A stretch of 64,000 bases of DNA from Luteimonas sp. JM171 (GTDB taxonomy: Bacteria > Pseudomonadota > Gammaproteobacteria > Xanthomonadales > Xanthomonadaceae), in contig NZ_CP017074.1 of assembly GCF_001717465.1 (NCBI RefSeq), forward strand, positions 2,508,873 to 2,572,872, read 5' to 3'. Below, piece after piece: positions 48,710 to 61,939 of the stretch. The position numbers were made by a program, and so were the translations under genes. Position 1 is the stretch's first letter, and each line of letters opens with the position of its first letter. The notes below the pieces were generated by a model. The model was given only the letters and a program-made list of their open reading frames with translations. It was not told the origin of the DNA and did no database searches.

Positions 48710-48740
48710 ATCCTAAACCCCGGAGTCGCTACAGAGTCAA
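48710..48740 (-). promoter_or_regulatory. MerR-type promoter/operator of the CDF gene
   Basis: On the minus strand -35 TTGACT (48735-48740) and -10 TAGGAT (48710-48715) are separated by 19 bases, the over-long spacer that MerR-family activators correct. The spacer holds ACTCTGTAG and CTCCGGGGT half-sites, similar to PbrR/CadR operators. Confidence 0.75.
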
Positions 48741-48744
48741 GCCC

Positions 48745-49140
48745 ATGAAGATCGGAGAGGTCGCGGAGCGCAGCGGGTGCCATCCCGAAACCGTGCGCTA
48801 CTACGAGCGCATCGGGTTGTTGCCTGCCCCGCCGCGCACGGCGGGCGGGTATCGCGACTACCGTCCCGCCGACGCGGATCGGCTGCGCTTCATCAGCCGC
48901 GGACGCGAACTGGGCTTCTCGCTGGAGGAGATCCGCAGCCTGCTGGGCCTGGCCGAAGACGACGGGTTGTCCTGCCAGGATGTCGACCGTCTTGCCCGCG
49001 GGCACCTGCTGGACATCCGGAACCGGCTAAACGACCTTCAGCGGATGGCCTCGGAGCTCGAACGGGTGATTGGCAGTTGCAGCGGCGGCGAGCGCGGCCA
49101 GTGCGCCATCCTCGACACGCTGCGCCACCCGCCATCCTAG
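48745..49140 (+). CDS. MerR-family metal-responsive regulator
   Basis: Protein of 131 residues. The N-terminal winged HTH is MKIGEVAERSGCHPETVRYYERIGLLP. A dimerisation helix follows (LSCQDVDRLARGHLLDIRNRLNDL) and a C-terminal Cys pair (GSCSGGERGQCAIL) that probably binds metal with the Cys in LSCQDV. This layout fits the CadR/PbrR/ZntR group. It is divergent from the CDF gene. The start ATG 48745 overlaps the promoter region of that gene, so it likely autoregulates. Confidence 0.88.
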   Translation: MKIGEVAERSGCHPETVRYYERIGLLPAPPRTAGGYRDYRPADADRLRFISRGRELGFSLEEIRSLLGLAEDDGLSCQDVDRLARGHLLDIRNRLNDLQRMASELERVIGSCSGGERGQCAILDTLRHPPS

Positions 49141-49148
49141 GTCGGCAC

Positions 49149-49742
49149 TCAAGCGTCCTCTTCGCCACGGGCATCCTGCAGGATCTCGATGCCCCCTTTC
49201 AGGGCGATCGCCGCCACTGCGAGCCCCACGACGAGGTCGGGCCAGGCCCGCCCGGTCCACAGCACCAGTCCGCCACCCACGAGCACGCCTGCGTTGGCGA
49301 TGAAATCGTTGGTGCTGAAGGTCGTCGCGGCACGCACGTTCACATTGGCCTGCCGGATTTTCTTGAGCAGCCACACGCATGTCGCGTTTACCAGGCCGGC
49401 CCCCAGCGCCATCACCATCATCGTCGTACCAATGGGCTCGGCGTCACCCAGGAACCGACGGCCCACGTCGACCAGGATCCCAGCGGCGAACAGGATCAGC
49501 AGCCAGCCGGACACTTTGGCCGCCGACCGTTTCCAGGCTTGTGAGCGACTGAGTGCGAGCAGGGTGATGATGTAGACGGCGCTGTCGGACGCATTGTCCA
49601 GTCCATTTGCGATCAGAGCGCTTGAGCCGGCGGCGACGCCCGTGACCCCGAACCCCGCGGCAAGCGCGAGGTTCAGGGCGAGGACGATCAACAGGATCCG
49701 GCGCTGGTGCGCGTCGTGTATTTCGATCTTCTCTTCGCTCAC
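49149..49742 (-). CDS. Second CDF-like cation transporter
   Basis: Inner-membrane protein of 197 residues with about six helices. TM2 reads ALIANGLDNASDSAVY, a DxxxD pattern. In TM5, TFSTNDFIANAG keeps the Asp but has no His or Cys four residues before. It is related to the protein at 48027-48650. It starts with GTG and lies 4 bases after the czcA-like gene on the same strand, so it is probably the last gene of the czc operon. Confidence 0.75.
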   Translation of the reverse strand: MSEEKIEIHDAHQRRILLIVLALNLALAAGFGVTGVAAGSSALIANGLDNASDSAVYIITLLALSRSQAWKRSAAKVSGWLLILFAAGILVDVGRRFLGDAEPIGTTMMVMALGAGLVNATCVWLLKKIRQANVNVRAATTFSTNDFIANAGVLVGGGLVLWTGRAWPDLVVGLAVAAIALKGGIEILQDARGEEDA

Positions 49743-49746
49743 TTCG

Positions 49747-53919
<4,173 letters not shown>

Positions 53920-53923
<4 letters not shown>

Positions 53924-55200
53924 GGGGTTGCTCCTTGGTTGTCTTGCGGGCCCGGGCCGGCGACGAATGCCTGGCCGGTCAGCCGCTGGATCTCGATCAG
54001 GGCGCGCTGGGCTTCCAGCGCAGCTGCCAGCTGTTGCTGCCGTGCGGCGGCGCGCTCCGCCTGCAGGCTCGACCACTCCAGATAACTGGCGGCGCCTGCG
54101 CGGTACGCGGTGGCGGCCGCTGCTTCGGCCTTGGCCAGACGTGGAAGCACGTCCTCACCCAGCCGCTGTGCTTCCAGGCGGGCCACCCCGAAGCGGCCAT
54201 GCGCCTCAGCGAGGGTGGAGTAGAGCGACAGCCCCACGGCCTCCCGTTCGATTTCCAGCGCTGTCAACTCGGCGCGTGCGGCACGGATGCCCGGTTGTGC
54301 CCGGCGGGTGGTGCCCAGCGGGATCGAGACACTGCCGACCAAGCCGAAGTCATCGCCGTCCGCCATCCGTCGCACGCCCACCTGCCAGTCGAAGTCCGGG
54401 GTCGCTTCGCTGCGTGCCAGCTGCAGGCGTGCCTCGCCAATGCGCTGCTGATCGACGAACTGCGCGAGCTCGGGAGTGCGTTGCAACCAGTCGGCGAGTA
54501 CCGCGAAGTCCGCGATCTGGGGCACGGCGAGCAGATCGCCCCCGAGGATCTCGAATGCGGGATTTCGCTCGCCCCACAGGGCCGCGAGATGCTGGCGGGC
54601 GGCCGCCTGACGTTGCCGGGCGCGAGCGCGATCCAGTTCCGACCGCGCGAGGGCGGCCTGGGCGGTGAGTACGACCGATTCCGGCGAAGCGCCGGCCTCG
54701 TGACGCCGGCGCGCCGCAGCAACGGTGCGTTCGCGCTGGTCGACGTCCAACTGCGCAAGCTCGCCTTCGCGTTGCGCACCGACGACCGCCAGGTAGCGGC
54801 GGGCCACTTCGGCCAGGAGATCCAACCGCTGCGCCTCGCGCTCGATGGCCAGCGCGTCGATCCGGCTTTGCGCGAGCGTGCGGCGGGCATCGAGCTTGCC
54901 GCCGCGCTCCAGCACGGAGGCGAGGCTCAGCGTGATCTCGGCGCCATCCAGGCCGCTGGCCGGGCCGGTACCGAGCACGTTCTCGACCTCGGCTCCAGCG
55001 ACCAGCGCCGGGCGCAACGAGGAGCGATCCAGTTCGGCTTTCAGGGCCTCATGGCGGGCACCAAACAAGCGTAGATCGGGATGGGCGTCGGCAACGCGAA
55101 GGAAAGCGTCGTCCAGGGTGAGGGGGTCGGCGGCGTGCGTGGGGAATGCCACGGCACACACGGCGACGAACGCGGCCAGGGCCGCTGATCGCAAACGCAT
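53920..55200 (-). CDS. czcC: Outer-membrane efflux protein, CzcC-type (TolC family)
   Basis: Protein of 426 residues with a signal peptide (AALAAFVAVCAVAFPTHA) and two OEP domains of long alternating helices (LDLLAEVARRYLAVVGAQRE; YRAGAASYLEWSSLQAERAA). It forms the outer-membrane channel of the Czc pump. The gene order C-B-A matches Cupriavidus czc. Confidence 0.9.
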
Positions 55201-55256
55201 GGGGGTTGCTCCGATGAATCGAATTGACGGGAGTCGGCATCAGGCCGACGGCGCGG

Positions 55257-55649
55257 TCATCCGAAGATCGGAGGCTTGAATGGGCTCGGCAGACGCAAGG
55301 CGGCCGGGGGCGATGCTTTTTCGACCCCCATTCGACCGGCGACCGGTCGAGTAGAAAATGAATCCAGAACCGGCAACACGGCCGCGGCTGAACCACAGCA
55401 ATGGGCGAAATCCAGCAACAGGTGCAACGTCTCCGATCCGTCCTGATCGTGCGCGTCCGCCGCGGCGAACTCCGGGTCCAGATCGTTGGCATGCGGGCCG
55501 TGGCTGTGCGCGCCAGACGGATCGTGCGCGAGCTCATGCATCTCGCCGGCGGCTGTCATCACCGGTTGGAACGCCAGCCCCAACGCAAGCACACCCAGCA
55601 CGACGACGCGCAGGAGCGGCAACAAGAAGCGGGGATGCAGGCGGGTCAT
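55257..55649 (-). CDS. Small exported His-rich protein, CzcI-like
   Basis: Protein of 130 residues with a hydrophobic signal (LLPLLRVVVLGVLALGLAF), a His-rich middle (HELAHDPSGAHSHGPHANDLD) and two adjacent Cys (DFAHCCGS). It has the position and look of CzcI, the small putative regulatory periplasmic protein encoded ahead of czcC. It is the first gene of the czc operon, 57 bases before czcC. The role is not proved by sequence. Confidence 0.65.
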   Translation of the reverse strand: MTRLHPRFLLPLLRVVVLGVLALGLAFQPVMTAAGEMHELAHDPSGAHSHGPHANDLDPEFAAADAHDQDGSETLHLLLDFAHCCGSAAAVLPVLDSFSTRPVAGRMGVEKASPPAALRLPSPFKPPIFG

Positions 55650-55657
55650 GGCCGCGC

Positions 55658-55687
55658 AGTGTACCTGCGGATGATGGGGTTATACAA
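55658..55687 (-). promoter_or_regulatory. Possible czc operon promoter
   Basis: On the minus strand TTGTAT (55682-55687) and TACACT (55658-55663) are separated by 18 bases, with the -10 box 9 bases before the czcI-like ATG. Such a short leader leaves no room for a ribosome-binding site, so the true start could differ. Confidence 0.35.
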
Positions 55688-55710
55688 TTCCGCTGAATGC
55701 GTCGAGAGGG

Positions 55711-55967
55711 CTACAGGGAAAAGGCGCGTTCCAGTTGTCGGCCATGGCACCGCTTGTACTTGTTTCCGCTGCCGCACTGGCACGGCTGGTGATCGCGCAG
55801 CCCCGACGACAGTGCGTGTCCAGGAACTGGTGCGCCTGCTGCAGCGGTTCGATTTCATGCGCGGGGACACTGACCTCGCCGGGAGCCGCCGGGATGCCCC
55901 GGCTCAGTCTCTTCCTGGGGGCTCTTGCCGTTGCATGGGCTGCTAGCCCTTCGATGGCAGACAGCAA
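55711..55967 (-). pseudogene. Remnant of a SEC-C motif protein
   Basis: The last 20 or so codons before TAG (55711-55713) read CQCGSGNKYKRCHG, a clear SEC-C zinc motif. The frame with the likely N-terminal part (ending PAHEIEPLQQAHQFLDTHC) is shifted relative to it, so the gene seems broken near 55805. It may be the decayed end of a SecA-like or other SEC-C protein. The flanking 55968-56088 stretch holds no gene. Confidence 0.5.
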
Positions 55968-56088
55968 TACCCGGACTGCGCTCTACGAGGTCATGCGGTC
56001 GGGCTTGGCTGCCTGAGTGATCCGTGGGACGAAGTGGTGCGCGATGTTCCAACGAGACGTCCGCTTTGGGTCGAAAGGAGCCATCCGC

Positions 56089-56115
56089 CCTACCCCCGAT
56101 AACTTGGCCTAATCC
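56089..56115 (+). repeat. 27-bp dispersed repeat, copy 3
   Basis: CCTACCCCCGATAA, CTTGG, CCTAATCC. As with copy 2, a CTACCGG...AGAAGCGG stretch follows (56135-56151, 15 of 17 bases shared). It lies between the broken SEC-C gene and arsH, so copies 2 and 3 bracket the CDF-czc block. Confidence 0.8.
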
Positions 56116-56207
56116 CCAGCGTGCCGCATGTTCACTACCGGTAAGAAGCGGTAATCAGGCGGGTTTAACAGAGCCCGTCAAAAGGGCGACACACAGCTTG
56201 CTCGACA

Positions 56208-56969
56208 TTACCTGCCAGGTGACAAGCTCACGGTCTCAACCGCGCCAGATCCCCGTGCCAGACGGCGAACTTCCTCCGCTCCCTTGCGCTCGCTGTAGCG
56301 ATCCACCAGATAGCCGCTCCGCTCCCGCACCAGCAGGGTGAACTTCATCAGCTCCTCCATGACGTCCACTACGCGGTCGTAAATCGGCGACGCACGCATT
56401 CGGCCATCGTCATCGAATTCCTGCCAGGCCTTCGCTACCGATGACTGGTTGGGAATGGTCACCATCCGCATCCAGCGGCCCAGCACCCGCAACCCGTTGA
56501 CGACGTTGAACGACTGCGAGCCGCCGCAGACCTGCATCACCGCCAGCGTCCTGCCCTGGGTGGGGCGCACACCGCCCTCCTCCAGTGGCAACCAATCGAT
56601 CTGGTTTTTGAATACGCCGGTGATCGTGCCGTGGCGCTCGGGCGATACCCACACCTGGCCTTCGGACCATTGCGACCACTCCCGCAATTGCCTGACCTTC
56701 GGGTGATCGCGGTCGACGCTGTCCAGCATGGGCACGCCGTGCGGGTCGAACACCCGGGTCTCGGCGCCGAGGTGGCGCAGGATACGCTCGGCTTCGAGCG
56801 TCAGCTTGCGGCTATAGGACTGCGGTCGCAGCGAGCCATACAGCAGCAGGATGCGGGGTGGCTGCGCGTCCGGGTTCGAGCCCAGCGCATCGTGGCGCGG
56901 CTGCGGCAGGAGGGTCGTCTCCACGAGCGGGAGGTCAAAGGGATCCGGGCATTGCTGGCCATCATTCAT
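56208..56969 (-). CDS. arsH: ArsH NADPH-dependent FMN reductase
   Basis: Protein of 253 residues. The flavodoxin-like core begins with [18 protein letters not shown] (FMN phosphate site), then [11 protein letters not shown] and [26 protein letters not shown]. ArsH oxidises trivalent organoarsenicals and gives resistance. It is divergent from arsR with only 17 bases between the start codons. Confidence 0.92.
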   Translation of the reverse strand: MNDGQQCPDPFDLPLVETTLLPQPRHDALGSNPDAQPPRILLLYGSLRPQSYSRKLTLEAERILRHLGAETRVFDPHGVPMLDSVDRDHPKVRQLREWSQWSEGQVWVSPERHGTITGVFKNQIDWLPLEEGGVRPTQGRTLAVMQVCGGSQSFNVVNGLRVLGRWMRMVTIPNQSSVAKAWQEFDDDGRMRASPIYDRVVDVMEELMKFTLLVRERSGYLVDRYSERKGAEEVRRLARGSGAVETVSLSPGR

Positions 56970-56986
56970 TCGACTATTCTAGAATA
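56952..56986 (+). promoter_or_regulatory. Putative arsR promoter with ArsR operator
   Basis: TTGCTG (56952-56957), 17 bases, TATTCT (56975-56980), then the arsR ATG at 56987. The -10 box is half of a perfect 12-bp palindrome, TATTCTAGAATA (56975-56986), a likely ArsR site. Transcription would begin at or near the A of ATG, so arsR may be translated from a leaderless mRNA. Confidence 0.55.
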
Positions 56987-57319
56987 ATGGAAACCGACCA
57001 GGCAATATCCGCCCTGACCGCCCTCGGGCATGCGACGCGCCTTGCCGCCTTCCGGCTCCTTGTCGAGGCCGGGCCCGCTGGCCGCATGGCGGGCGCGATC
57101 GCGGAGGCGCTCGGCGTCCCCGGGGCAACCCTCTCCTTCCACCTCAAGGAGCTGGTGCATGCGGGTTTGATCAGCGGCGAGAGCCGCGGTCGAAACATTT
57201 GCTATCGCGCCAACTTCGACGCCATGAATTCACTGGTGACCTACCTGACCCACAACTGCTGCGCCGGGTCCAGCAGCGATGCATGCGCGCCAGGCGCTGC
57301 AACCGGTCGCACCTGCTGA
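56987..57319 (+). CDS. arsR: ArsR-family arsenic repressor
   Basis: Winged-helix repressor of 110 residues. The N-terminus is LTALGHATRLAAFRLLVEAG, and the recognition region GATLSFHLKELVHAGLISGESRGRNICYRA is recorded here in parts only (SFHLKEL, RGRNICYR). Paired Cys near the C-terminus (NCCAGSS, DACAPG, RTC) probably bind As(III). The usual ELCVCDL motif in the third helix is absent, so this is a variant with C-terminal As ligands. It controls the arsC-arsB genes downstream and perhaps arsH. Confidence 0.88.
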   Translation: METDQAISALTALGHATRLAAFRLLVEAGPAGRMAGAIAEALGVPGATLSFHLKELVHAGLISGESRGRNICYRANFDAMNSLVTYLTHNCCAGSSSDACAPGAATGRTC

Positions 57320-57352
57320 TCCGTCGACCCGTTCCACCCAAGGGGAAATTCA

Positions 57353-57898
57353 ATGAAACGTCGCGTCCTGTTCCTGTGCACGGGCAACTCGGCCCGCAGC
57401 GTGCTGGCCGAAGCCACCCTGCGCGCCTGGGCGGGTAACCGCTTCGAAGTGCTCAGCGCCGGCAGCCAGCCTACCGGTTCGATCAACCCCTATGCCTTGA
57501 CCCAGCTCGCGGCCGAAGGCATTCCCACCGCTGGCCTGCGCAGCAAATCCTGGGATGAGTTCGCAACGCCGGATGCGGTGCCGATCGATCTGGTGATTAC
57601 GGTCTGTGATTCCGCGGCGGCCGAAACCTGTCCGGTCGTGTTCGGCGATTTCCTGCGCGCACACTGGGGGCTTCCGGATCCTGCCGCGGTCGAGGGCGAT
57701 GACGAAGCCAAGGCGGACGTCTTCCGCGAAGCCCATCGCATCCTCAAGGCACGGCTGAATGCTTTCCTGGCACTGCCCGCGGAGGTGTGGGGTGACCGGG
57801 CGGCGCTGAAGCAGGCGCTGGATCGCATCGGATTCGTCGAGCCCGAGGACGAGACAGCCGACGACCGGCAGGGTGAAACTTCCTCGCAAAGGCCCTGA
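57353..57898 (+). CDS. arsC: Arsenate reductase, LMW phosphatase type
   Basis: Protein of 181 residues with the P-loop FLCTGNSARSVLAEA (CX5R phosphatase loop), catalytic region VCDSAAAETCPVV with redox Cys, and HWGLPDP with the general-acid Asp. Reduces arsenate to arsenite, using thioredoxin- or glutaredoxin-type partners. The C-terminal 20 residues are extra compared with the family core. It lies between arsR and arsB. Confidence 0.9.
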   Translation: MKRRVLFLCTGNSARSVLAEATLRAWAGNRFEVLSAGSQPTGSINPYALTQLAAEGIPTAGLRSKSWDEFATPDAVPIDLVITVCDSAAAETCPVVFGDFLRAHWGLPDPAAVEGDDEAKADVFREAHRILKARLNAFLALPAEVWGDRAALKQALDRIGFVEPEDETADDRQGETSSQRP

Positions 57899-57901
57899 TC
57901 C

Positions 57902-59188
57902 ATGCTGACAGCGCTGTTGATCTTCGTGGTGACGATTGTGCTCGTCATCTGGCAACCGCGGGGTCTGGGAGTTGGCTGGAGTGCGTCGTTCGGCGCGATC
58001 CTGGCCCTGCTGACAGGCGTGGTTGGTTTGTCGGACATCCCCGTCGTCTGGGACATCGTCTGGAACGCCACCTTCACCTTCATCGCGGTGATCATCATCA
58101 GCCTGGTGCTGGACGAGGCCGGGTTCTTCGAATGGGCGGCGTTGCATGTTGCCCGCTGGGGCAAGGGCAGCGGGCGCAGGCTGTTCGCCTTGCTGGTGCT
58201 GCTGGGGGCGGCGATGGCGGCGCTGTTCGCCAACGATGGCGCGGCGCTGATCCTGACCCCGATCGTGATCGCGATGCTGGTGGCGCTCAGGTTCAGTCCG
58301 GCGGCGACGCTGGCGTTCGTGATGGCGGCCGGCTTCATCGCCGACACCGCGAGCCTGCCGCTGGTGGTGTCCAACCTGGTGAACATCGTGTCGGCGGACT
58401 ACTTCGGCATCGGCTTCGGGGAGTACGCGTCAGTCATGGTGCCGGTGAACCTGGTATCCGTCGCAGCGACCCTGGGCATGCTGATGTGGTTCTTCCGGCG
58501 CGATATCCCGGCCACCTACGACGCCGGGGAGTTGCGCGAGCCGCGGGCTGCAATCGTCGATCCAACCACGTTCAAGGCGGGCTGGGGCGTGCTGGCGCTG
58601 CTGCTGGTCGGGTTCTTCGGCCTGGGCCGCATCGGCGTACCGATCAGCGCAGTGGCCGGGGCGGGTGCGCTGGCACTGCTGGCGGTGGCTGCACGTGGCC
58701 ACCGAATTTCGACCCGCAGGGTGATCAAGGACGCGCCGTGGCAGATCGTGATCTTCTCGCTCGGCATGTACCTGGTGGTCTACGGCCTGCGTAACGCAGG
58801 GCTCACCGACCACTTGGCGATCCTGCTCAACCGCTTCGCCGAGCATGGCGTGTGGGGCGCGACGATGGGCACGGGCGTGCTGACGGCGTTCCTGTCCTCG
58901 ATCATGAACAACATGCCGACGGTGCTGGTGGGCGCACTGTCGATCGACGCCAGCCAGGCGGAAAGCAGCGTGCGCGAGGCGATGATCTACGCCAACGTCA
59001 TCGGCAGCGACCTGGGCCCGAAGTTCACCCCGATCGGCAGCCTGGCCACCCTGCTCTGGCTGCATGTGCTGGCGCGCAAGGACATCCGGATCACCTGGGG
59101 GTACTACTTCAAGGTGGGCGTGGTGCTGACCTTGCCGGTGCTGCTTGTCACCCTGGCGGCGCTGGCGCTGCGGCTGAGCGTTGGCTGA
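57902..59188 (+). CDS. arsB: Arsenite efflux transporter ArsB
   Basis: Inner-membrane protein of 428 residues with about twelve helices. Conserved ArsB pieces are [54 protein letters not shown] and [20 protein letters not shown]. It expels As(OH)3/Sb(OH)3 using the proton gradient. It starts 3 bases after arsC, in the same operon. Confidence 0.94.
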   Translation: MLTALLIFVVTIVLVIWQPRGLGVGWSASFGAILALLTGVVGLSDIPVVWDIVWNATFTFIAVIIISLVLDEAGFFEWAALHVARWGKGSGRRLFALLVLLGAAMAALFANDGAALILTPIVIAMLVALRFSPAATLAFVMAAGFIADTASLPLVVSNLVNIVSADYFGIGFGEYASVMVPVNLVSVAATLGMLMWFFRRDIPATYDAGELREPRAAIVDPTTFKAGWGVLALLLVGFFGLGRIGVPISAVAGAGALALLAVAARGHRISTRRVIKDAPWQIVIFSLGMYLVVYGLRNAGLTDHLAILLNRFAEHGVWGATMGTGVLTAFLSSIMNNMPTVLVGALSIDASQAESSVREAMIYANVIGSDLGPKFTPIGSLATLLWLHVLARKDIRITWGYYFKVGVVLTLPVLLVTLAALALRLSVG

Positions 59189-59202
59189 TCAGACATTGGC
59201 GG

Positions 59203-59436
59203 TCACGGCGAGCCGCAGCAGCTTCGATTCTGCTGGATGGGGGGACACGGCACGCTCCCGTAGGAACAGAACACACAACAATCCCCTGCTTTCGGCCGAA
59301 GCATCTGCGCGCAGGTACCACATTCGAAAAAGAACCAGCACGCATCGGTGGGCATGATCTCAACCGATTGCACTCTGCACTGCGGGCAGGTCAGAGTGCT
59401 TTGCAGAATCACACCCATGATGTTCTGATGCTCCAT
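59203..59436 (-). CDS. Small Cys-rich protein (GDCCVFCSYG family)
   Basis: Protein of 77 residues with Cys pairs CPQC, CGTC and the stretch GDCCVFCSYGSVPCPP that is typical of a small family found beside mercury and other metal-resistance genes. It has no signal peptide or membrane segment. Likely a metal-binding or zinc-stabilised protein; the function is not known. Its ATG overlaps the stop of the MerT-like gene by one base, so they are coupled. Confidence 0.75.
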   Translation of the reverse strand: MEHQNIMGVILQSTLTCPQCRVQSVEIMPTDACWFFFECGTCAQMLRPKAGDCCVFCSYGSVPCPPIQQNRSCCGSP

Positions 59437-59894
59437 CAACTCAAGGCCGCCATCAGCCAGGGTTCTATGCGCGACCATGCAATCGCCAGAACCAGCGCGA
59501 GACTTGCCAGGCCCATGAGTGTCAGGGTTGAGGTTGCCGCTCGCGCTTTTCGCTTGGCGGATTGTCGCCAGATCCAAAGCCAACCCGCTGCCACGACGAG
59601 TGCCGCGAGACCGGTGATCCAGGTGTGCGCGCCTGCCAACCAGGGCAACGCACCGCCAGTTGCTGCCACTGCCACGGTCGGCAAGACCAAGGGGAGCACG
59701 CAACATGCACCCCCGGCAATCACAGCCGTGGTGGAAGTGGCAACAGCCGTACCTGCCACACCTCCAGCCCTCACTGGATCGACCGGTACGTTGCCCGCAC
59801 CGCCGTCCGACTCGTCTACCGACGGAGCCTGATTGCCTTCTACGACCCTGGCCTCCAATGAACGGGCCGGGACGGGTATGGTCTTATCGGACAT
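59436..59894 (-). CDS. MerT-like mercuric ion transporter
   Basis: Inner-membrane protein of 152 residues with about three transmembrane helices. The adjacent Cys pair in helix 1 (IAGGACCVLPLVLP) matches the MerT pattern. The N-terminal 45 residues are soluble and charged. No merP or merA is next to it, so the substrate could be mercury or another thiophilic ion. It is divergent from a MerR regulator with a MerR-type promoter between. Confidence 0.7.
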   Translation of the reverse strand: MSDKTIPVPARSLEARVVEGNQAPSVDESDGGAGNVPVDPVRAGGVAGTAVATSTTAVIAGGACCVLPLVLPTVAVAATGGALPWLAGAHTWITGLAALVVAAGWLWIWRQSAKRKARAATSTLTLMGLASLALVLAIAWSRIEPWLMAALS

Positions 59895-59922
59895 CGGGTT
59901 CTCTTCCAGGTTGGTCGCTGCT

Positions 59923-59953
59923 AGTCTAATTCCTCAAGTAACTTGAGGTTCAA
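59923..59953 (-). promoter_or_regulatory. MerR-type promoter/operator of the merT-like gene
   Basis: On the minus strand TTGAAC (59948-59953) and TAGACT (59923-59928) are 19 bases apart. The spacer contains CCTCAAGT-A-ACTTGAGG (59932-59948), an inverted repeat resembling SoxR/MerR-family sites but with a one-base centre. Confidence 0.8.
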
Positions 59954-59957
59954 GGCC

Positions 59958-60377
59958 ATGACCGAGATGAAGATTGGCGGCCTCGCAAAGGCTGCCCAGA
60001 CGTCGATCCCGACCATTCGCTATTACGAAGATATCGGCCTGCTGCCGCCTCCACCCCGCCAATCCGGCGGTCAACGGGTCTACGGGGAGGCGGACGTCCG
60101 CCGCCTGACCTTCATCCGGCGCTGCCGCGATTTCGGCTTCCCAATCGAAAAGGTGCGGATGTTGGCTTCACTGCTACAGACTGGTGAGCGTTCTTGCATG
60201 GAGGCGCGGAATCTTGCATTCGCACACCTGGTGGAAATTCGGGAGAAGCTTTCGGAACTACAGGCACTTGAACGCAACATCGCCGCATTCGTCGAATCTT
60301 GTGACAAATCCCAATCGGGCAATACACGGACCGAATGCGCGATGCTGGAGGAGTTGTCCAGCGGCGGCGCACACTGA
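59958..60377 (+). CDS. MerR-family regulator
   Basis: Protein of 139 residues. The N-terminal HTH is KIGGLAKAAQTSIPTIRYYEDIGLLPPP and the effector region holds Cys in ERSCMEARN, VESCDKS and TECAML. The spacing fits ZntR/CadR/MerR-like metal sensing more than SoxR, which needs four clustered Cys. ATG 59958 or 59967 could be used. It is divergent from the merT-like gene and likely activates it. Confidence 0.88.
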   Translation: MTEMKIGGLAKAAQTSIPTIRYYEDIGLLPPPPRQSGGQRVYGEADVRRLTFIRRCRDFGFPIEKVRMLASLLQTGERSCMEARNLAFAHLVEIREKLSELQALERNIAAFVESCDKSQSGNTRTECAMLEELSSGGAH

Positions 60378-60523
60378 TTTTCGCGATCGCAGCGGTTGAC
60401 GTGCTGCTTACCAACCGCGGCGATCAATCTGACACCCGCCAACCACCTCCGTCCTACTGACCCCTTTCAGGCAGGCACGATTTACACCACCGTTCAAGCC
60501 TGAGTGGAGCAATGCGTCCGCTT

Positions 60524-61939
60524 TCATGCCTCAGAATGCGGCAAAGAGATATGGAACCGCGTCATGGCCTCGTCGGAATCGACATGGACCTTGCCGCCGT
60601 GCGCTTCGACGATCGATTTGACGATGGCGAGCCCCAATCCCGCCCCTTCGCCTTTTTTCTGGCGGGAGGGATCGGCCCGATAGAAGCGATTGAAAATCCG
60701 TGGCAAAGCCTCCGCAGGAATCTTCTCGCCCGGATTCTCCACGCTTATGGCGACACCCTCTCCGTTTTGGGAGAGTCTTACGGTTACGGTCTTTCCCTGC
60801 GGCGTGTAGCGAACCGCGTTGGAAAGCAGGTTGCCCAAGGCCCTGCGAAGCATTTCCCGGTCTGCCTGTATCGGCGCAACGCTGCCCAGAAGCTCCAGGG
60901 ACACTCCCCGTTCCTCGACCCACGCTTCGAAGTACTCGAACAATCCTTTGATGGCGTCTTCCAGATCCACACGCTCCAAGTTGAGGTGGTCCAGGTCGTT
61001 CTCGGTCTGCGCCAGGAACAGCATGTCGTTGATCATGCGATTCAGCCCCGCGAACTCCTCCAGGTTGGAATAGAGGATTTCCCGATATTCCTCGGCCGAC
61101 CGGGCCTGGCCCAGCGCCACCTCCGTCTGGGTTGTCAGATTGGTGACCGGCGTCCGCAGCTCATGGGCGATGTCGGCGGAAAAGTTCTCAAGCTGCTCGA
61201 ATCCGTCCGCGATGCGCCCGAGCATATCGTTGAACGAGACGATGGTTTCCTCCAGCTCGATCGGCACATCCTTCGGATTCAACCGCAGGTGCAACTTGGA
61301 AGAAGTGATCGCGCGAATCTTGCTGTTGGCCCTGCGGATCGGGATGTGTCCCCATCGAACCGCGAACCAGGCCATCAGGATGGCGATGCACATGACAACG
61401 GCGATCGTCCCCCACTGGATGCGCTTGAAGCTCCGGATGAACTCAAGGTGGCCTTCGATATCGATTGCCACGGCGATGGTGTAGACCTCGTTGCCAAGGC
61501 CTTCATTGGCGCCGACCCGCAAAACAGCGCCGCGATAGTGCGTCCCGTTCTCCTCCCACACCGTCACTTCCCGGCCGCTTGCGCCGTCAACGTGATACTT
61601 CCCCGTAACGAAACGTCCCAGATCCGGGCCGTCCGCGGGCGTATAAAGAGTCGTCCCGGCAGCGTCGGAAATATGGTAGTAGACGCCATGGTGTCCCTGG
61701 ACGGCCCGGCCCAGCGCCTGCGCGTTTCCACTGTCCTGCGCCTCCGCGATCGTCCGGATGACGGAGTTGGTGATCACCCCCAACTCTTCCTCGTCCATCT
61801 CGGCGAAGTGCCGGTCCAACGATCCGACACTGACCCAGTTGAAAACCATGAGCACCAGCATCATGGCGACGCTGACCAGCGACGTTACCCGCCATGCGAG
61901 CGATACGGGGCGGCCGCGGAAAGCGAAGCGCTCAGTCAT
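60524..61939 (-). CDS. cusS: Heavy-metal sensor histidine kinase (CusS-like)
   Basis: Membrane kinase of 471 residues. Helix 1 is near residues 15-35 ([15 protein letters not shown]), followed by a periplasmic sensor domain and helix 2 ([16 protein letters not shown]), a HAMP domain, then the H-box [17 protein letters not shown]-, G1- and G2-boxes ([22 protein letters not shown]) are intact. It senses periplasmic Cu(I)/Ag(I) in relatives. It overlaps the response regulator by 8 bases. Confidence 0.9.
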   Translation of the reverse strand: MTERFAFRGRPVSLAWRVTSLVSVAMMLVLMVFNWVSVGSLDRHFAEMDEEELGVITNSVIRTIAEAQDSGNAQALGRAVQGHHGVYYHISDAAGTTLYTPADGPDLGRFVTGKYHVDGASGREVTVWEENGTHYRGAVLRVGANEGLGNEVYTIAVAIDIEGHLEFIRSFKRIQWGTIAVVMCIAILMAWFAVRWGHIPIRRANSKIRAITSSKLHLRLNPKDVPIELEETIVSFNDMLGRIADGFEQLENFSADIAHELRTPVTNLTTQTEVALGQARSAEEYREILYSNLEEFAGLNRMINDMLFLAQTENDLDHLNLERVDLEDAIKGLFEYFEAWVEERGVSLELLGSVAPIQADREMLRRALGNLLSNAVRYTPQGKTVTVRLSQNGEGVAISVENPGEKIPAEALPRIFNRFYRADPSRQKKGEGAGLGLAIVKSIVEAHGGKVHVDSDEAMTRFHISLPHSEA

